Assembly (NCBI GenBank): GCA_963575745.1
Contig: CAUYUJ010014359.1
Location: forward strand, 276,484-340,483
Length of the DNA: 64,000 nucleotides
Origin: Prorocentrum cordatum
Lineage: Eukaryota > Sar > Dinophyceae > Prorocentrales > Prorocentraceae
Direction: 5' to 3'
Positions 49,453-58,508 of the stretch are shown one piece after another (position 1 is the stretch's first letter; the number at the start of each line of letters is the position of its first letter). A model generated the notes under the pieces. It did not search any database, was not told the DNA's origin, and saw nothing but the letters and a program-made list of their open reading frames with translations. Both the position numbers and the translations under genes were made by a program.

Positions 49453-50448
49453 GGCCCGTCGGCTGGCGCGGCCCCGGCAGGGCTCTGGAAAAGCTCGCGC
49501 CAAGGAAAGGGAACCGTCGTCGCAATCAAATAATGTTAGGTTCTGTCAGTGCTACTGCTCACGAGGACATCGGCTCCGAAGTTCCGGGTGTAGAGCCCGG
49601 AGAGTTTGAAGATTTCAGTTTGCTTGGTTTATGAGAGGTTGTTCTGGGAGTAGGTGATGAAGTATGTTGGTGGTTTGGTAGTCAATGTTGCTTGTCGTTT
49701 GGGCTGTATCCATCATAGGTGCTCCAGGAAGGCGGCGGAAGGGCGGTTGAAGCCAGCGGAAGTGTACTTGGGGCAGTTTGGTAGATGGAAGCCAGCGGAA
49801 GCAAGAGTGGCGCTTTCAAGGCGTTTTGTTTGGGATGCAGGGCTCTGTAACGAGCCATACATTACAATGATGGGCAGGTGCATCATACTATTCAAACGGA
49901 CGATGTGGCACTGTTGTTGCAAACGGCCACCCCCTTCAAAAGCATAGACAAGACACGATCACATGTAAATGTGGTGTCTGTCAGACTAGAGCACGGCTGT
50001 ACCCAAGACGCGGGGATCCCCAAACGGTCGACGACGCGTCACTTTACGGCGGCGCCGGAAGACAGTTACACCTCGCGACGCACCGCACATGTACGGCGCG
50101 ACGCCATAGCACCAAGCGCGTTGTTGTCAACAAGCCGAGGTAATATGGTCACAGACGGGCTATTGGTATGACACCCGGAAAGCTGCCGCGTTCATGGGAC
50201 TCATGTTGCATGTTTTTCACCATCGCCTCTTCGATCGGCAGCCATACGTGCTCATCTTCTGGAGGTCAAGGTTCGGGATCATCCTCTGCTCGCCCGCCCT
50301 GTTGTTACCTTTATCATCCTACCTCTCTTACCTTTCTCTTTTCCCTCTTCTTCCCCTCCTTGCTTGTGCCATAGCCCTCCCAGCTCCTTCTTGTCCTCCT
50401 TTTTCCTTTCCAGCCTTCTCTGCTTCATTCCCCTTCGACGTCGTTTTT
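49453..50448. other. gap between the two satellite elements
   Basis: GAAGCCAGCGGAAG words at 49750-49800, as near 36540. Lower-GC sequence 49850-50440 has no recognised gene. Confidence 0.4.
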
Positions 50449-51373
50449 ACCTAACAGCGAAGACTGATAGGTTTCTAGTGGTGTCAAAAGAGAGCATCAT
50501 GACTCCTCAGGTGGGTCGGGGCGGGACCCGGGGAGGCTGCCGCCGAAGCCGAAATCGCTTTGGACATCCTCGCAAAATCGCTCTTGGTGCTCCCAGAACT
50601 CCATTCCCGGGCCACATTTTGGATGCCCGGAGCCAACTGTAGGCCACTTCGTGCTCTTCGACTTCCCAGAACTCCATTCCCGGGCCACATTTTGGATGCC
50701 CGGAGCCAACTGTAGGCCACTTCGTGCTCTTCGATTTCCCAGAACTCCATTCCCGGGCCACATTTTGGATGCCCGGAGCCAACTGTAGGCCACTTCGTGC
50801 TCTTCAAGTTCCCAGAACTCCATTCCTGGGCATGATTTTGAATGCCCGGAGCCAACTGTAGGCCACTTCGTGTTCTTCTAGTTCCCAGAACTCCATTCCT
50901 GGGCCACATTTTGAATGCTGAGGCAGGCTGATGCTGCGGCGAGGCAGGCTGAGGCTGAGGCAGGCTGAGGCTGAGGCCGAGGCTGAAGGCAGACTGAGGC
51001 TGAGGCTGAAGCTGATGAGGCAGGCTGAGGCTGAGGCTGAGGCAGGCTGATGCTGAGGCAGGCTGAGGCTGAGGCTGAGGCTGATGCAGGCTGAGGCTGA
51101 GGCAGGCTGAGGCTGAGGCCGAGGCTGAAGGCAGACTGAGGCTGAGGCTGAAGCAGGCTGAGGCTGAGGCTGAGGCAGGCTGAGGCTGAGGCAGGCTGAG
51201 GCTGAGGCTGAGGCAGGCTGAGGCTGAGGCTGTGACTGCGACTGCCGTTGCCGCTGCGACTGTCATCGCGAATGCGACTACGACTGCGAGACCAGCAGAA
51301 TTATACAACTGGATTTTCATCTGAATCTGAAGGGGAATGCTTTCAGATATGCTTCTACACATCGCTGTTAGGT
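50449..51373. mobile_element. satellite-bearing element, copy 2
   Basis: Left end ACCTAACAGCGAAG, right end CATCGCTGTTAGGT: 13 of 14 bases are inverted complements. It carries about 4.5 units of the same 73-bp repeat (50585-50925) and a shorter GGCTGA block (50926-51230). Confidence 0.85.
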
Positions 51374-52080
51374 TGCTTTGCCAGGATAATCTTCTTTCTC
51401 ATCTTCCCTTCCCTCCCGTTCTCTTCCCCCCCTTCCCCCCCTTTTCGCCTTCCGTTTTCCTCCTCGCTCCCTCTTCCCCGCTTCTTCCTGGAGGGAGGGG
51501 ATGAGACTTTGGAAGTCTACCGGATTATCTTGCACATCTCCGCCCGCCGCCCCCATGGAATGAGCGTTCTAAATCCTCCAGAAATCATGTTATGACAGTG
51601 TCCTCCTCCTCCTCCTCCTCCGCTTCTTGTTCCTCCCCATACTTGGCATTCTTTCTTTGCTCCCCATCCCTGCAAAACCTTCCGTGGCAGAACACGGACA
51701 CTGCTGACCTGCGGCCAGATCCACGATCAATGTGTGAGTTCTTGCCAGAGCGAGGGGTCTCACCGGGCGGCATGAGACAATGGAGGTGGGAGGGTGGGGG
51801 GAGGGAGGAGGAGGAACAGGAGGAGGGTGGGGTCGATAATCCACCCCTTGGACCTGTCCAGGAGGGCGCTCTGGGCAGAATTTCGAGGCGCACTCAGCAG
51901 TGTCCACGCCTCATGGGGGACACCAACCGATGCCCAAAAGCCGACCTTGCCGCCCTTGCCGATCGACCGCTCGCCCTTGCCGCCACCGGCAGCTCGATCT
52001 GGATCCTCCTGCGCCCTTGCCGCTCGGCCGCTCGCAGGGCTCCCTCCCGCGCGGAGCCGGGGCCGCCAGGCCGCCACCGT
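51374..52080. other. gap with pyrimidine and CTC tracts
   Basis: CCCTTCCCCCCC-rich sequence at 51400-51480, CTC units at 51601-51622, GGAGG words at 51785-51830, and repeated TTGCCGCC(C)TTGCCG words at 51945-52025. No gene is called. Confidence 0.4.
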
Positions 52081-52111
52081 AGCCGCCGCCCCCGTCGTCG
52101 TCGTAGCCGCC

Positions 52112-52160
<49 letters not shown>
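52081..52160. repeat. GTC microsatellite
   Basis: GTC units at about 52098-52150 with flanking GCC variants, just upstream of the MYND-like segment. Confidence 0.9.
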
Positions 52161-52163
<3 letters not shown>

Positions 52164-52169
52164 GCGTGG

Positions 52170-52335
52170 CCGCCCGCGCGGGCGGCCGGTCGAGCCCGCC
52201 AGGTCCCCGCGCGCGGAGTCGCCCGCGCCCGGCGCCGAGCCCGCCCGCTGCGCCGTCTGCAGCGGCCCCACGGTGCTCTGCTGCTCGGGCTGCGAGGCCG
52301 GCCTCCGCGTCTCTCGTGCCCCCGCCTGCCGGGTG
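52170..52335 (+). CDS. MYND-like half zinc finger exon
   Basis: The plus frame reads SPRAESPAPGAEPARCAVCS, GPTVLCCSGCEAG. The C-x2-C ... C-C-x2-C spacing matches the first zinc-binding half of a MYND finger (protein-interaction zinc finger). The second half (YCS..CQ..DW..H...C) does not follow here: the frame enters CCCTCCCTCC repeats at 52340-52500, presumably an intron. A MYND second half is present at 58672-58740, 6.3 kb away, but that locus has its own first half. The exon start is uncertain because the upstream GTC tract is also open. Confidence 0.45.
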
Positions 52336-52339
52336 CGGG

Positions 52340-52500
52340 GCCTCCCTCCCTCCCTCCCTCCCTCCCTTCTTTCCTCCCTCCCTTCTCTCCTCCTCCCTCC
52401 CTCCTTCCTCCCCCTCCCTCCCTTCTCTCCTCCCTCCCTCCTTCCCTCCCTCCCTCCCTCCCTCCCTCCCTCCCTCCCTCCCTTCTCTCCTCCCTCCCTG
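52340..52500. repeat. CCCTCCCTCC tract
   Basis: About 160 bp of C/T-only tetranucleotide-like repeats. Confidence 0.95.
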
Positions 52501-52871
52501 CGCAGCCGCGTGTCTGGCCGGCCGGCGCGCTCTGCAAATGGGGGCCGGCGCTCACCCCTCCACCCTACTTAGCATGGCACACCGCTGAACGGTGCCCAGA
52601 CCAAGGGGTGGGGGGGGTGCGCCAGCCAGAAGCCATGGATCGGGCTTGCGCGGGAACGCCAGGAGAAGCGAGCCGAAGGCGTAGAATTCCGAGCCCGCCG
52701 CCAGCGCCATCCCCAAGGCCAGCCCGGCCAGTCCGGGAGGGGGGCAGGCCCTAACCAGAATTCGGACCCTCCAGTTCTGGTGAGCGCCGCGCACCGCGCC
52801 AACCGTCTGCCTCTTCCTGCCCGGCGCCGCGTCGACCTCCCTCCCAGCAGCGTGCGCCGCCACCTTAGCTC

Positions 52872-54060
52872 TCAGCTCGGCGCCGGCCCATCCAGTGAGC
52901 GGCTCTCCCCGCCAAGCCGCGTTCCCCGCAGCCTTGCTAGGCCCGCGCGGCCGTTCAACGAGGCGCGCAGGACCGTTTGGGCTCGCCCGGCGGCAGCTGC
53001 CCGTGGAGCGTCCGCAGGAGCGCCAGTCGGCCCCACCTGGCCGCCGCTCTCCAGAGCGAGCGGGACCAGCTCTGGGTGCGGGTAGCGGGTCCCCTCCTGG
53101 CGCGCTCCAGCGCCAGCGCCAGGCCGCCATCTCGCGCAGATGCGGCCCTTGCCACGCCTTGCCGTTCCGGATTGCCGACGTGACCGGGTCCAGCCTCCTG
53201 GGAGAGCAAAGCTCCGGTCGAGCCGCGCCTCGCGCCCATCGGCGGCGCACCTCTTAGCGACCATCTTCTCCACCAGCGCCGGGGCGCCCAGCGCGTCCTC
53301 GAGCACGCGGGCCCAGGCGTGCTTGACTCGCTCGTGCCGGCCCGTGTGTCTGGGGCCCCGCGGGCAGCACAGCGCGTGGGTGCCCACGGGGTCCTGCTGC
53401 GCCTGCGCGGCCGGCGCGCCGGCGCGAGTGCAGGCCTCGCACACCGGCGGCATCTGCAAGGGCAGCGCCAAGCGCAAGTGGAATTCGTCGTCCAGCGCCC
53501 ACTCCTCGCCCTCTTCTGCTGGCAGCGGCCAAGCGCCGGCGCCCGGTCCACCAGCCGAGCGAACCAGCGCGCGCAAGTCCTGTGGGAGCTCGTCGAGCAG
53601 CGCGTCCCGTGCCTTTTCCGCCAGCGTCTCCCCCCAGAGCCTTTGCAGGTGGCGCCGCGGCTGCGTCACCCCCACCCGCACTTCGTCATGTGTCTGCACC
53701 CCCGCCCCCGCAAGCGTGGTCACGAGCTGCTCCAGCCGCGCCTCCAGCAGGGGCGTCCGCGTCGCCAGGGCCTCGACTGAAGATGCCCCCATCGCCCTGG
53801 ACACGGCGGGCAAAGCTGCCGCCTTACTGGCTAGCAGGGCAGCCGGTGCCGTCCGCATCGCGCCTGGGAGCCCCATGCCGCCCGCACGCAACGGCAAGCG
53901 CGGCCAGCGAAGGCGGGTGAGGTCCAGTGGACGGGAGCGTCCTACGGCGGCCGCCGAAGCGGCCACCGTGTCGTCCAGCTGCGCCAGGGTGGCATTGTCG
54001 GCGGGGAGCGTGCGCAGGTGGAAGCCTGGATCCTCGGACCTCCTCCCCGAGGAGGACGAA
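52872..54060 (-). pseudogene. LINE-type reverse transcriptase, C-terminal region
   Basis: The minus strand holds an uninterrupted frame of about 395 codons: HLRTLPADNATLAQLDDTVA, RAGGMGLPGAMRTAPAALLA, DALLDELPQDLRALVRSAGG, then a Cys/His cluster (PPVCEACTRAG ... VGTHALCCPRGPRHTGRHER) and PHPELVPLALESGG. This layout (GGxGL after the RT domain, then LPL..P.C..C...D..G.H...C.......RH) is the post-RT region with zinc knuckle of non-LTR retroelements common in dinoflagellates. The RT palm motif is found upstream on the same strand at 54677-54688. The element is split by a CTC tract and a MITE and lacks its 5' part, so it is a remnant. Confidence 0.75.
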
Positions 54061-54075
54061 GGGGATCGAGACGGA

Positions 54076-54147
54076 GGAGGAGGAGGAGGAGGAGGAGGAG
54101 GAGGAGGAGGAGGAGGAGGAGGAGGAGGAGGAGGAGGAGGAGGAGGA
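54076..54147. repeat. GAG tract inside LINE remnant
   Basis: About 24 GAG units (plus strand) between the palm segment and the C-terminal region; not expected in the protein, so probably an insertion or expansion. Confidence 0.9.
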
Positions 54148-54351
54148 GGTCTGAGGGCGCGATCTCACAAAGGAGGCACCTGCCTTGATGCCTGCCCAGT
54201 CCAGCGTCCACCAGTGTAGCTGCAGCCGCGTGCAGGCGCGCGGGCGGCGCTGCAGTGGAGCCTGCCAAGCCGCCGCCGCCGCCCCGGCCGTGCCGCGGGC
54301 CCCGACGTCCAGGGGGGCGCGGAACGTGGCCGGCTGTCGTACAGCCAAGAC

Positions 54352-54498
54352 GCTGAAATAAGGAACAGTTTGGATTCGGAAGGGGCTCGATGTTCCTTAC
54401 GTCCTTCCACGATGTTCCTCCAGCCCTTCTCGTGCACCCAGGCTGTTTTGAGGCCACAGAGGGGCTTCGTTCCTTATTTGGCGTTCCTTAGTTCAGCA
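54352..54498. mobile_element. small TIR element inserted in the LINE
   Basis: Ends CTGAAATAAGGAAC and GTTCCTTAGTTCAG are inverted repeats (13 of 14). AAGGAAC/GTTCCTT is repeated internally (GATGTTCCTTACGTCC, GTTCCTTATTTGGC). It separates the palm segment from the rest of the reverse transcriptase. Confidence 0.7.
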
Positions 54499-54700
54499 GC
54501 CCGACTGTACCCTGGCCACCGGCACGCGTGCCTGCGTCGCCAGCGCCGTGAAGCTCAGATCGGCGGTGCCCTCCGGTCGCCAGCAGGCCTCGACGCCGCA
54601 GGCCGGCTCGGGCGAAGGCTGGCCCCGCCGCCAGGAGGACGTGCGGCATCGCCGGTGGCGGCAGGAAGACGTCGGCGTCATCCAGGTATGCGGCCACATC
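54499..54700 (-). pseudogene. reverse transcriptase palm segment (YLDD)
   Basis: The minus strand reads AYLDDADVFLPPPAMPHVLL then AAGPAFARAGL, with the catalytic Asp pair at 54677-54682 in YLDD. Position and following hydrophobic helix fit the YxDD box of reverse transcriptase. Downstream the phase shifts (WRPEGTADLSFTALATQARV in another frame), so it is decayed. The polymerase fingers upstream were not found; CTCCTCC repeats begin at 54700. Confidence 0.65.
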
Positions 54701-54990
54701 CTTCCCTCCCTCCCTCCTCCACCTCCCTCCTCCGCCTCCCTCCTCCCTCCTCCCTCCTTCCATCTTCCTCCTTCCTCCTCCACCTTCCCCCCTCCTCTTC
54801 CTCCTCCCTCCTCCTCCTTCCTCCTTCCTCCTTCCTCCCTCTACTATGCCCAGTCTCACGGGCTATGTGATGCATCTGAGCATTGGTTATGCACCTTGGC
54901 ACGAGAACCACCCCAACGCCGTAGCCAGCACCCTTCTCCTCCCTCCTCCATCCTTCCTCCCTTCCCCATCCTCCTCCTTCCTCGGTCCTC
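54701..54990. repeat. pyrimidine-rich CCTCCTTCC blocks
   Basis: Two C/T blocks (54701-54840 and 54940-54985) separated by about 100 bp of ordinary sequence. Confidence 0.85.
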
Positions 54991-55127
54991 CCTCGGCGCG
55001 GTCTGCGCGGTGGCGAGGCATCTCCTAGGATTTCTTGGGTCTGCGCCGGAGCCCTCTTGGCGGCGCCTCCGACGCCGCCCTCTGGCGTGCTCCACGCGCC
55101 AGGAAGGGCAGCCCAGCGCCGATCCGA

Positions 55128-55170
55128 GACATCCGCGCGGACCTCCGAAAGTGCATTTTTCTGCAGTTCT
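55128..55170 (+). mobile_element. family G terminal repeat, solo end
   Basis: CATCCGCGCGGACCTCCGAA then TGCATTTTTCTGCAGTTC match the right end of the element at 26624-26793. A left partner was not identified, and family E copy 4 starts 7 bp later. Confidence 0.6.
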
Positions 55171-55176
55171 TTTCTC

Positions 55177-55336
55177 AGGAGGGAAAAAGCACACAGACAC
55201 AATTAATCGTCGATTCCCCAGAACGTATAGGAAAATATGGGAAGTGGGGGTGAAGACAAAAACCGAGGAAAAATATGAAAATATGAGGGATCCGGGGAAT
55301 TGTGTATATTTATTTGTGTGTCCCAGGGCCCCTTCA
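55177..55336 (+). mobile_element. family E element, copy 4
   Basis: Starts CAGGAGGGAAAAAGCACACA, has ACACAATTAATCGTCGATTC and GGAAAATATGGGAAGTGGGG, and ends GTGTGTCCCAGGGCCCCTTC. Confidence 0.9.
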
Positions 55337-55459
55337 TTTTCTTCTTCCAGATATGACCACGCGGCAGGCATACCAGGGCTCACTTTGACGCGGCTGGATT
55401 CCGGCGGACGCTACGGCTGGAACCGTGGCCTATGCGAGGCCTCACTGGGGTACGTTTAT

Positions 55460-55618
55460 GTCGGGCCTGTCCCTCTACAGGGGGAATATTCAAAAATACA
55501 GTAGTCAACAAATATAGTTTGGTGACGATTTTCGGAGTACAGTTTCACCATTTTGGGGCATTTTTGGGGCATTTATTATTTTTCGTCCAAAATCCCCCTG
55601 TAGGGGGACAGGCCCGAC
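55460..55618. mobile_element. family D MITE, copy 3
   Basis: Nearly perfect inverted ends: GTCGGGCCTGTCCCTCTACA at the left, complement of GTCGGGCCTGTCCCCCTACA at the right; AT-rich interior. Confidence 0.92.
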
Positions 55619-55755
55619 CTAAGGGTACGTGGCCCCGGGAGTGCGCGAGCCCGCCCAAGGTCCACCATACCTTCCCGAGCTGGAGACCGAAGCTGTCTCG
55701 GGCGGGGCGCCTCCAAGCAGGGGGTGCACACCAGAACAGGAGCGCATGAGCCTCG

Positions 55756-55926
55756 ACTCTCGGAGTGCCGCGCGTGCTCTTGGGGTCGGCGCTGTGGCCC
55801 CCTCCCTGCGCCCCCGGCGGCGCCTCTTGCACGGCCCCCCGGTGCGCGCTGGGGAAGGCACCGCGGCAGGCGGGCCCGGCGCCGACCCAACAACTCCGCG
55901 CGGGCCTCGGAGAGTGCAGTCTTTCG
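55756..55926 (+). mobile_element. family G MITE, copy 2
   Basis: Left ACTCTCGGAGTGCCGCGCG, right CCGCGCGGGCCTCGGAGAGT followed by GCAGTCTTTC. Inverted ends as at 26624, GC-rich interior. Confidence 0.7.
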
Positions 55927-56269
55927 GGTCGTGGGGGCACCCGTGGCCACCCGTACGGGCGCCATGTTCCGCCGGCTTGAGGTTGGCATCGGTGGGTCAC
56001 GCCCTTCTGCGGGATGCGCTGCCAGGATGCTCCGAGGGATTTTGATTTGGGTCAGCCGCTTGTGGTGCTGGAGCTGGGCAACCTCCAGTTACGGATACAA
56101 TGAATGATTCAGGCGTGTGGCAGCGCATTTTCAGAACGTTCCAGGGCGTTGTCTGGAACGCAGGGGACAACAACGTAGTTAATCGCGAGACCTATACGAC
56201 TACCCTTCCCTTCTGGTGATAAGGAGGTTCGGGGGAGTGAGGAGGCAACGTCTCACTCAATCGATCTAC
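55927..56269. other. gap, no gene recognised
   Basis: Mixed sequence before the CTATCGAT array. No exon could be supported. Confidence 0.4.
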
Positions 56270-56825
56270 CTATCGATCTCACTATCGCTCTCACTACCGA
56301 TCGCACTATCGGTCTCACTATCGATGTAACTATCGATCTCACTACCAGTCTCACACTCGATTCCAGTATCGATGTCACTATCGATCTCACGATCGACCTC
56401 ACCATCTATCCCACTATCGATCTCACAATCGATCTCACCTTCGATCTCCCTCTCGATTTCACTATCGATTGCACTATCGATCTCACTATCGATCTCGCTT
56501 CCGATCTCGAATTTGATATCATATGTATCACTATCGATCTCACGTTTTTTTTTTTTTTTTTTTTTTTTTTTCACAATCGATCACACTGTCGATCTTACTA
56601 TCTCGTGTGGCGATTTTAACGCACATCCTATTTCGAGTCTTTGCTGCACTTTGCCGTTGATCTTCATCGCACTCTGGTGGCATCCGCGCTGTGTGTCAAG
56701 TTCGTGTGGCCGCGCTCTCCTCCTCCTCCTCCTCCACCAAAATAACTATCGATCTCCCTATCGATCTCACTATCGGTCTCACTTTTGATCTCACTGTCGA
56801 TCTCGCTGTCGACCTCACCACGGGA
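56270..56825. repeat. CTATCGATCTCA tandem array
   Basis: 12-bp units CTATCGATCTCA and variants at 56270-56545 and again at 56560-56605 and 56745-56820. It is interrupted by a run of 27 T (56545-56571) and by about 130 bp of unrelated sequence with CTCCTC units. Confidence 0.95.
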
Positions 56826-57096
56826 CACCTACAGGATTCCGAGGGGATGCCGACGGGACACCCGCGGGACACCGACGGGACACCACCGGTCGCGACGGGA
56901 CGCCGGCGGGCGGGACACCCCCGGCAACCGCCAGCCAACGGGGGGGGGAGGGTCTGCCGTGTGGCCCGCAGGGTTCGTTCCTCTCGCCCGCCCGCGCAGC
57001 TTCGCCTCGCCCGCACGCACGACACGAACACATAACCAAGACCGATCTCCCTGTGGGGGGCTCTCCGTTTCACTGCGACCTCACCCCCTCGCCTCT
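56826..57096. repeat. CGACGGGACACC short repeats
   Basis: GACGGGACACC(G/C) words at 56850-56910, then GC-rich unassigned sequence. Confidence 0.6.
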
Positions 57097-57607
57097 CAGG
57101 AGGGGAAAAGGTACACGGACACGATTATTCGGAAAGAGAACAACCCAGAACATGTGGGAAAATAGGGGGAATCCTGTTATTTGATCGCTTCGCTCATTCC
57201 GCCGGCCCTGGAGCGCTACTTGGGCCTCTTGGGGCCGTCTCGGGGGCCTCTTGGGGGCCTCTTGGGAGCGTCTTGGGGCTCTTTGGCGGCGTCTTGGGCC
57301 CCCCTGGGGCCTCCTAGGGGGCTCTTGGGGGCCCCTTGGGGCGGGAGGGGGGGTAGTCGATTGCAGCCACCCCCTCGGAGGCCACGATACTTGTGAGAGG
57401 TGGCGAAAAAGAACCTCCCCCTTGAGGATCGCCCGGGACCCGGCCGGGGATCGGCTGGGGTACTTTTCGTCCGGGGGCCCCCAGGGGCCGCCCCGCGCGC
57501 GAACTAGAAATATTGTTAAGTAGTTACAAGAGATCTTAGCACGCCTCTGGCCCGTTGGGCCGGCGAAATTGTGAGTGTATTTGTTTGTGTGTTCCTGGGC
57601 CCCTTCA
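57097..57607 (+). mobile_element. family E element, copy 5, split by an insertion
   Basis: The left part 57097-57180 (CAGGAGGGGAAAAGGTACAC ... GGGGGAATCCTGTTATTTG) and right part about 57573-57607 (AGTGTATTTGTTTGTGTGTT ... GGGCCCCTTCA) together make a full element. About 390 bp lie between them. Confidence 0.8.
57185..57572. mobile_element. insertion nested in family E copy 5
   Basis: It contains CTTGGGGCC-type words (57215-57350) like those at 2060-2665, then GATCGCCCGGGACCCGGCCG and an ATATTGTTAAGTAG stretch. Its boundaries are inferred from where family E homology stops and resumes; a short ATTTG / ATTGTG similarity may be the target duplication. Confidence 0.55.
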
Positions 57608-57685
57608 TAGTGCCTTTCTCGCATGCTCGCTATTTTTTTGGCGTGCTGAAGGGCCCTCGTCGCCACGGCCAGCCCTTCCCGTTGC

Positions 57686-57785
57686 AGATACTTGCCGAGA
57701 GCGCCTCCGCGTGCATGCGCTGGAGGTCCTGTGGCCGCCGGAGCAGCCTCCAGGCCCGCCAGTCTTCACGGATCCCCGAGCGCCT
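57686..57785 (+). CDS. hypothetical exon before CTC tract
   Basis: Preceded by a good acceptor (CCCTTCCCGTTGCAG, ending 57686). One frame reads ADTCRERLRVHALEVLWPPE then QPPGPPVFTDPRA, which looks coding; another reads ILAESASACMRWRSCGRRSS. The 3' side is the long CTC tract, which would be intron. Could be an upstream exon of the MYND gene at 58509, but no frame link was shown. Confidence 0.35.
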
Positions 57786-58171
57786 CCTCCTCCTCCCTCC
57801 TCCTCCTCTTCCTCCTCCTCCCTCCTCCTCCTCCTCCTCCTCCTCCTCCTCCTCCTCCTCCTCCTCCTCCTCCTCCTCCTCCTCCTCCTCCTCCTCCTCC
57901 TCCTCCCCTCCTCCTCCTCCTTCTCCTCCTCCTCCTCCTCCTCCCCTCCTCCTCCTCTCCTCCTCCTCCTCCTCCTCCTCCTCCTCCTCCTCCTCCCTCC
58001 TCCTCCTCCTCCCCCCCTCCTCCTCCTCCCTCCTCCTCCTCCTCCTCCTCCTCCTCCTCCTCCTCCTCCTCCTCCTCCTCCTCCTCATCCTCCTCCTCCT
58101 CCTCCTCCTCCTCCTCCTCGTCCTCCTCCTCCTCCTCCTCCTCCTCCTCCTCCTCCTCCTCCTCCTCTTCG
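57781..58171. repeat. 390-bp CTC tract
   Basis: The longest trinucleotide tract in the window: CTC units with a few C insertions, one CTCATC and one CTCGTC. Frames reading poly-Pro, poly-Ser, poly-Leu or poly-Glu through it are not genes. Confidence 0.97.
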
Positions 58172-58234
58172 TACCTTGTTCTCCTGGCACCCTTGCGCTC
58201 TCGCGTGAGAGGGGGGAGGCGTCGCGCTTCCCGC

Positions 58235-58445
58235 CCGCAGGAGCGCCGACGCTCCGATCTGCCTGCGCACGCGGGTACGCCCATGGGCCGTCCCGCAGTT
58301 TGGAGCTCCGAGCCGAGGCGAGCCGAGCCGCGCTTCGGGCCCTCCGTGCCGCCTCGCCGACGCCTCGGCGTTGCAGCGCGATCCGGATCCCGGTCCCCTC
58401 AGCTCCACCCCGCCCGCACATCGGCGACGGCACCGGCGACGAGGC
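58235..58445 (+). CDS. hypothetical exon, Ala/Arg-rich helix
   Basis: The plus frame reads SLELRAEASRAALRALRAAS then PTPRRCSAIRIPVPSAPPR and PHIGDGTGDEA, ending at TGA 58447-58449. The first part is an amphipathic helix. It lies between the CTC tract and the MYND exons and may belong to the same gene. Boundaries unknown. Confidence 0.33.
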
Positions 58446-58508
58446 GTGAGCTTGCGGCCTCGCCTGCTGCGGGTCACCTGAAGGTGGCCACCCGCAGGGG
58501 CGCGCGGG

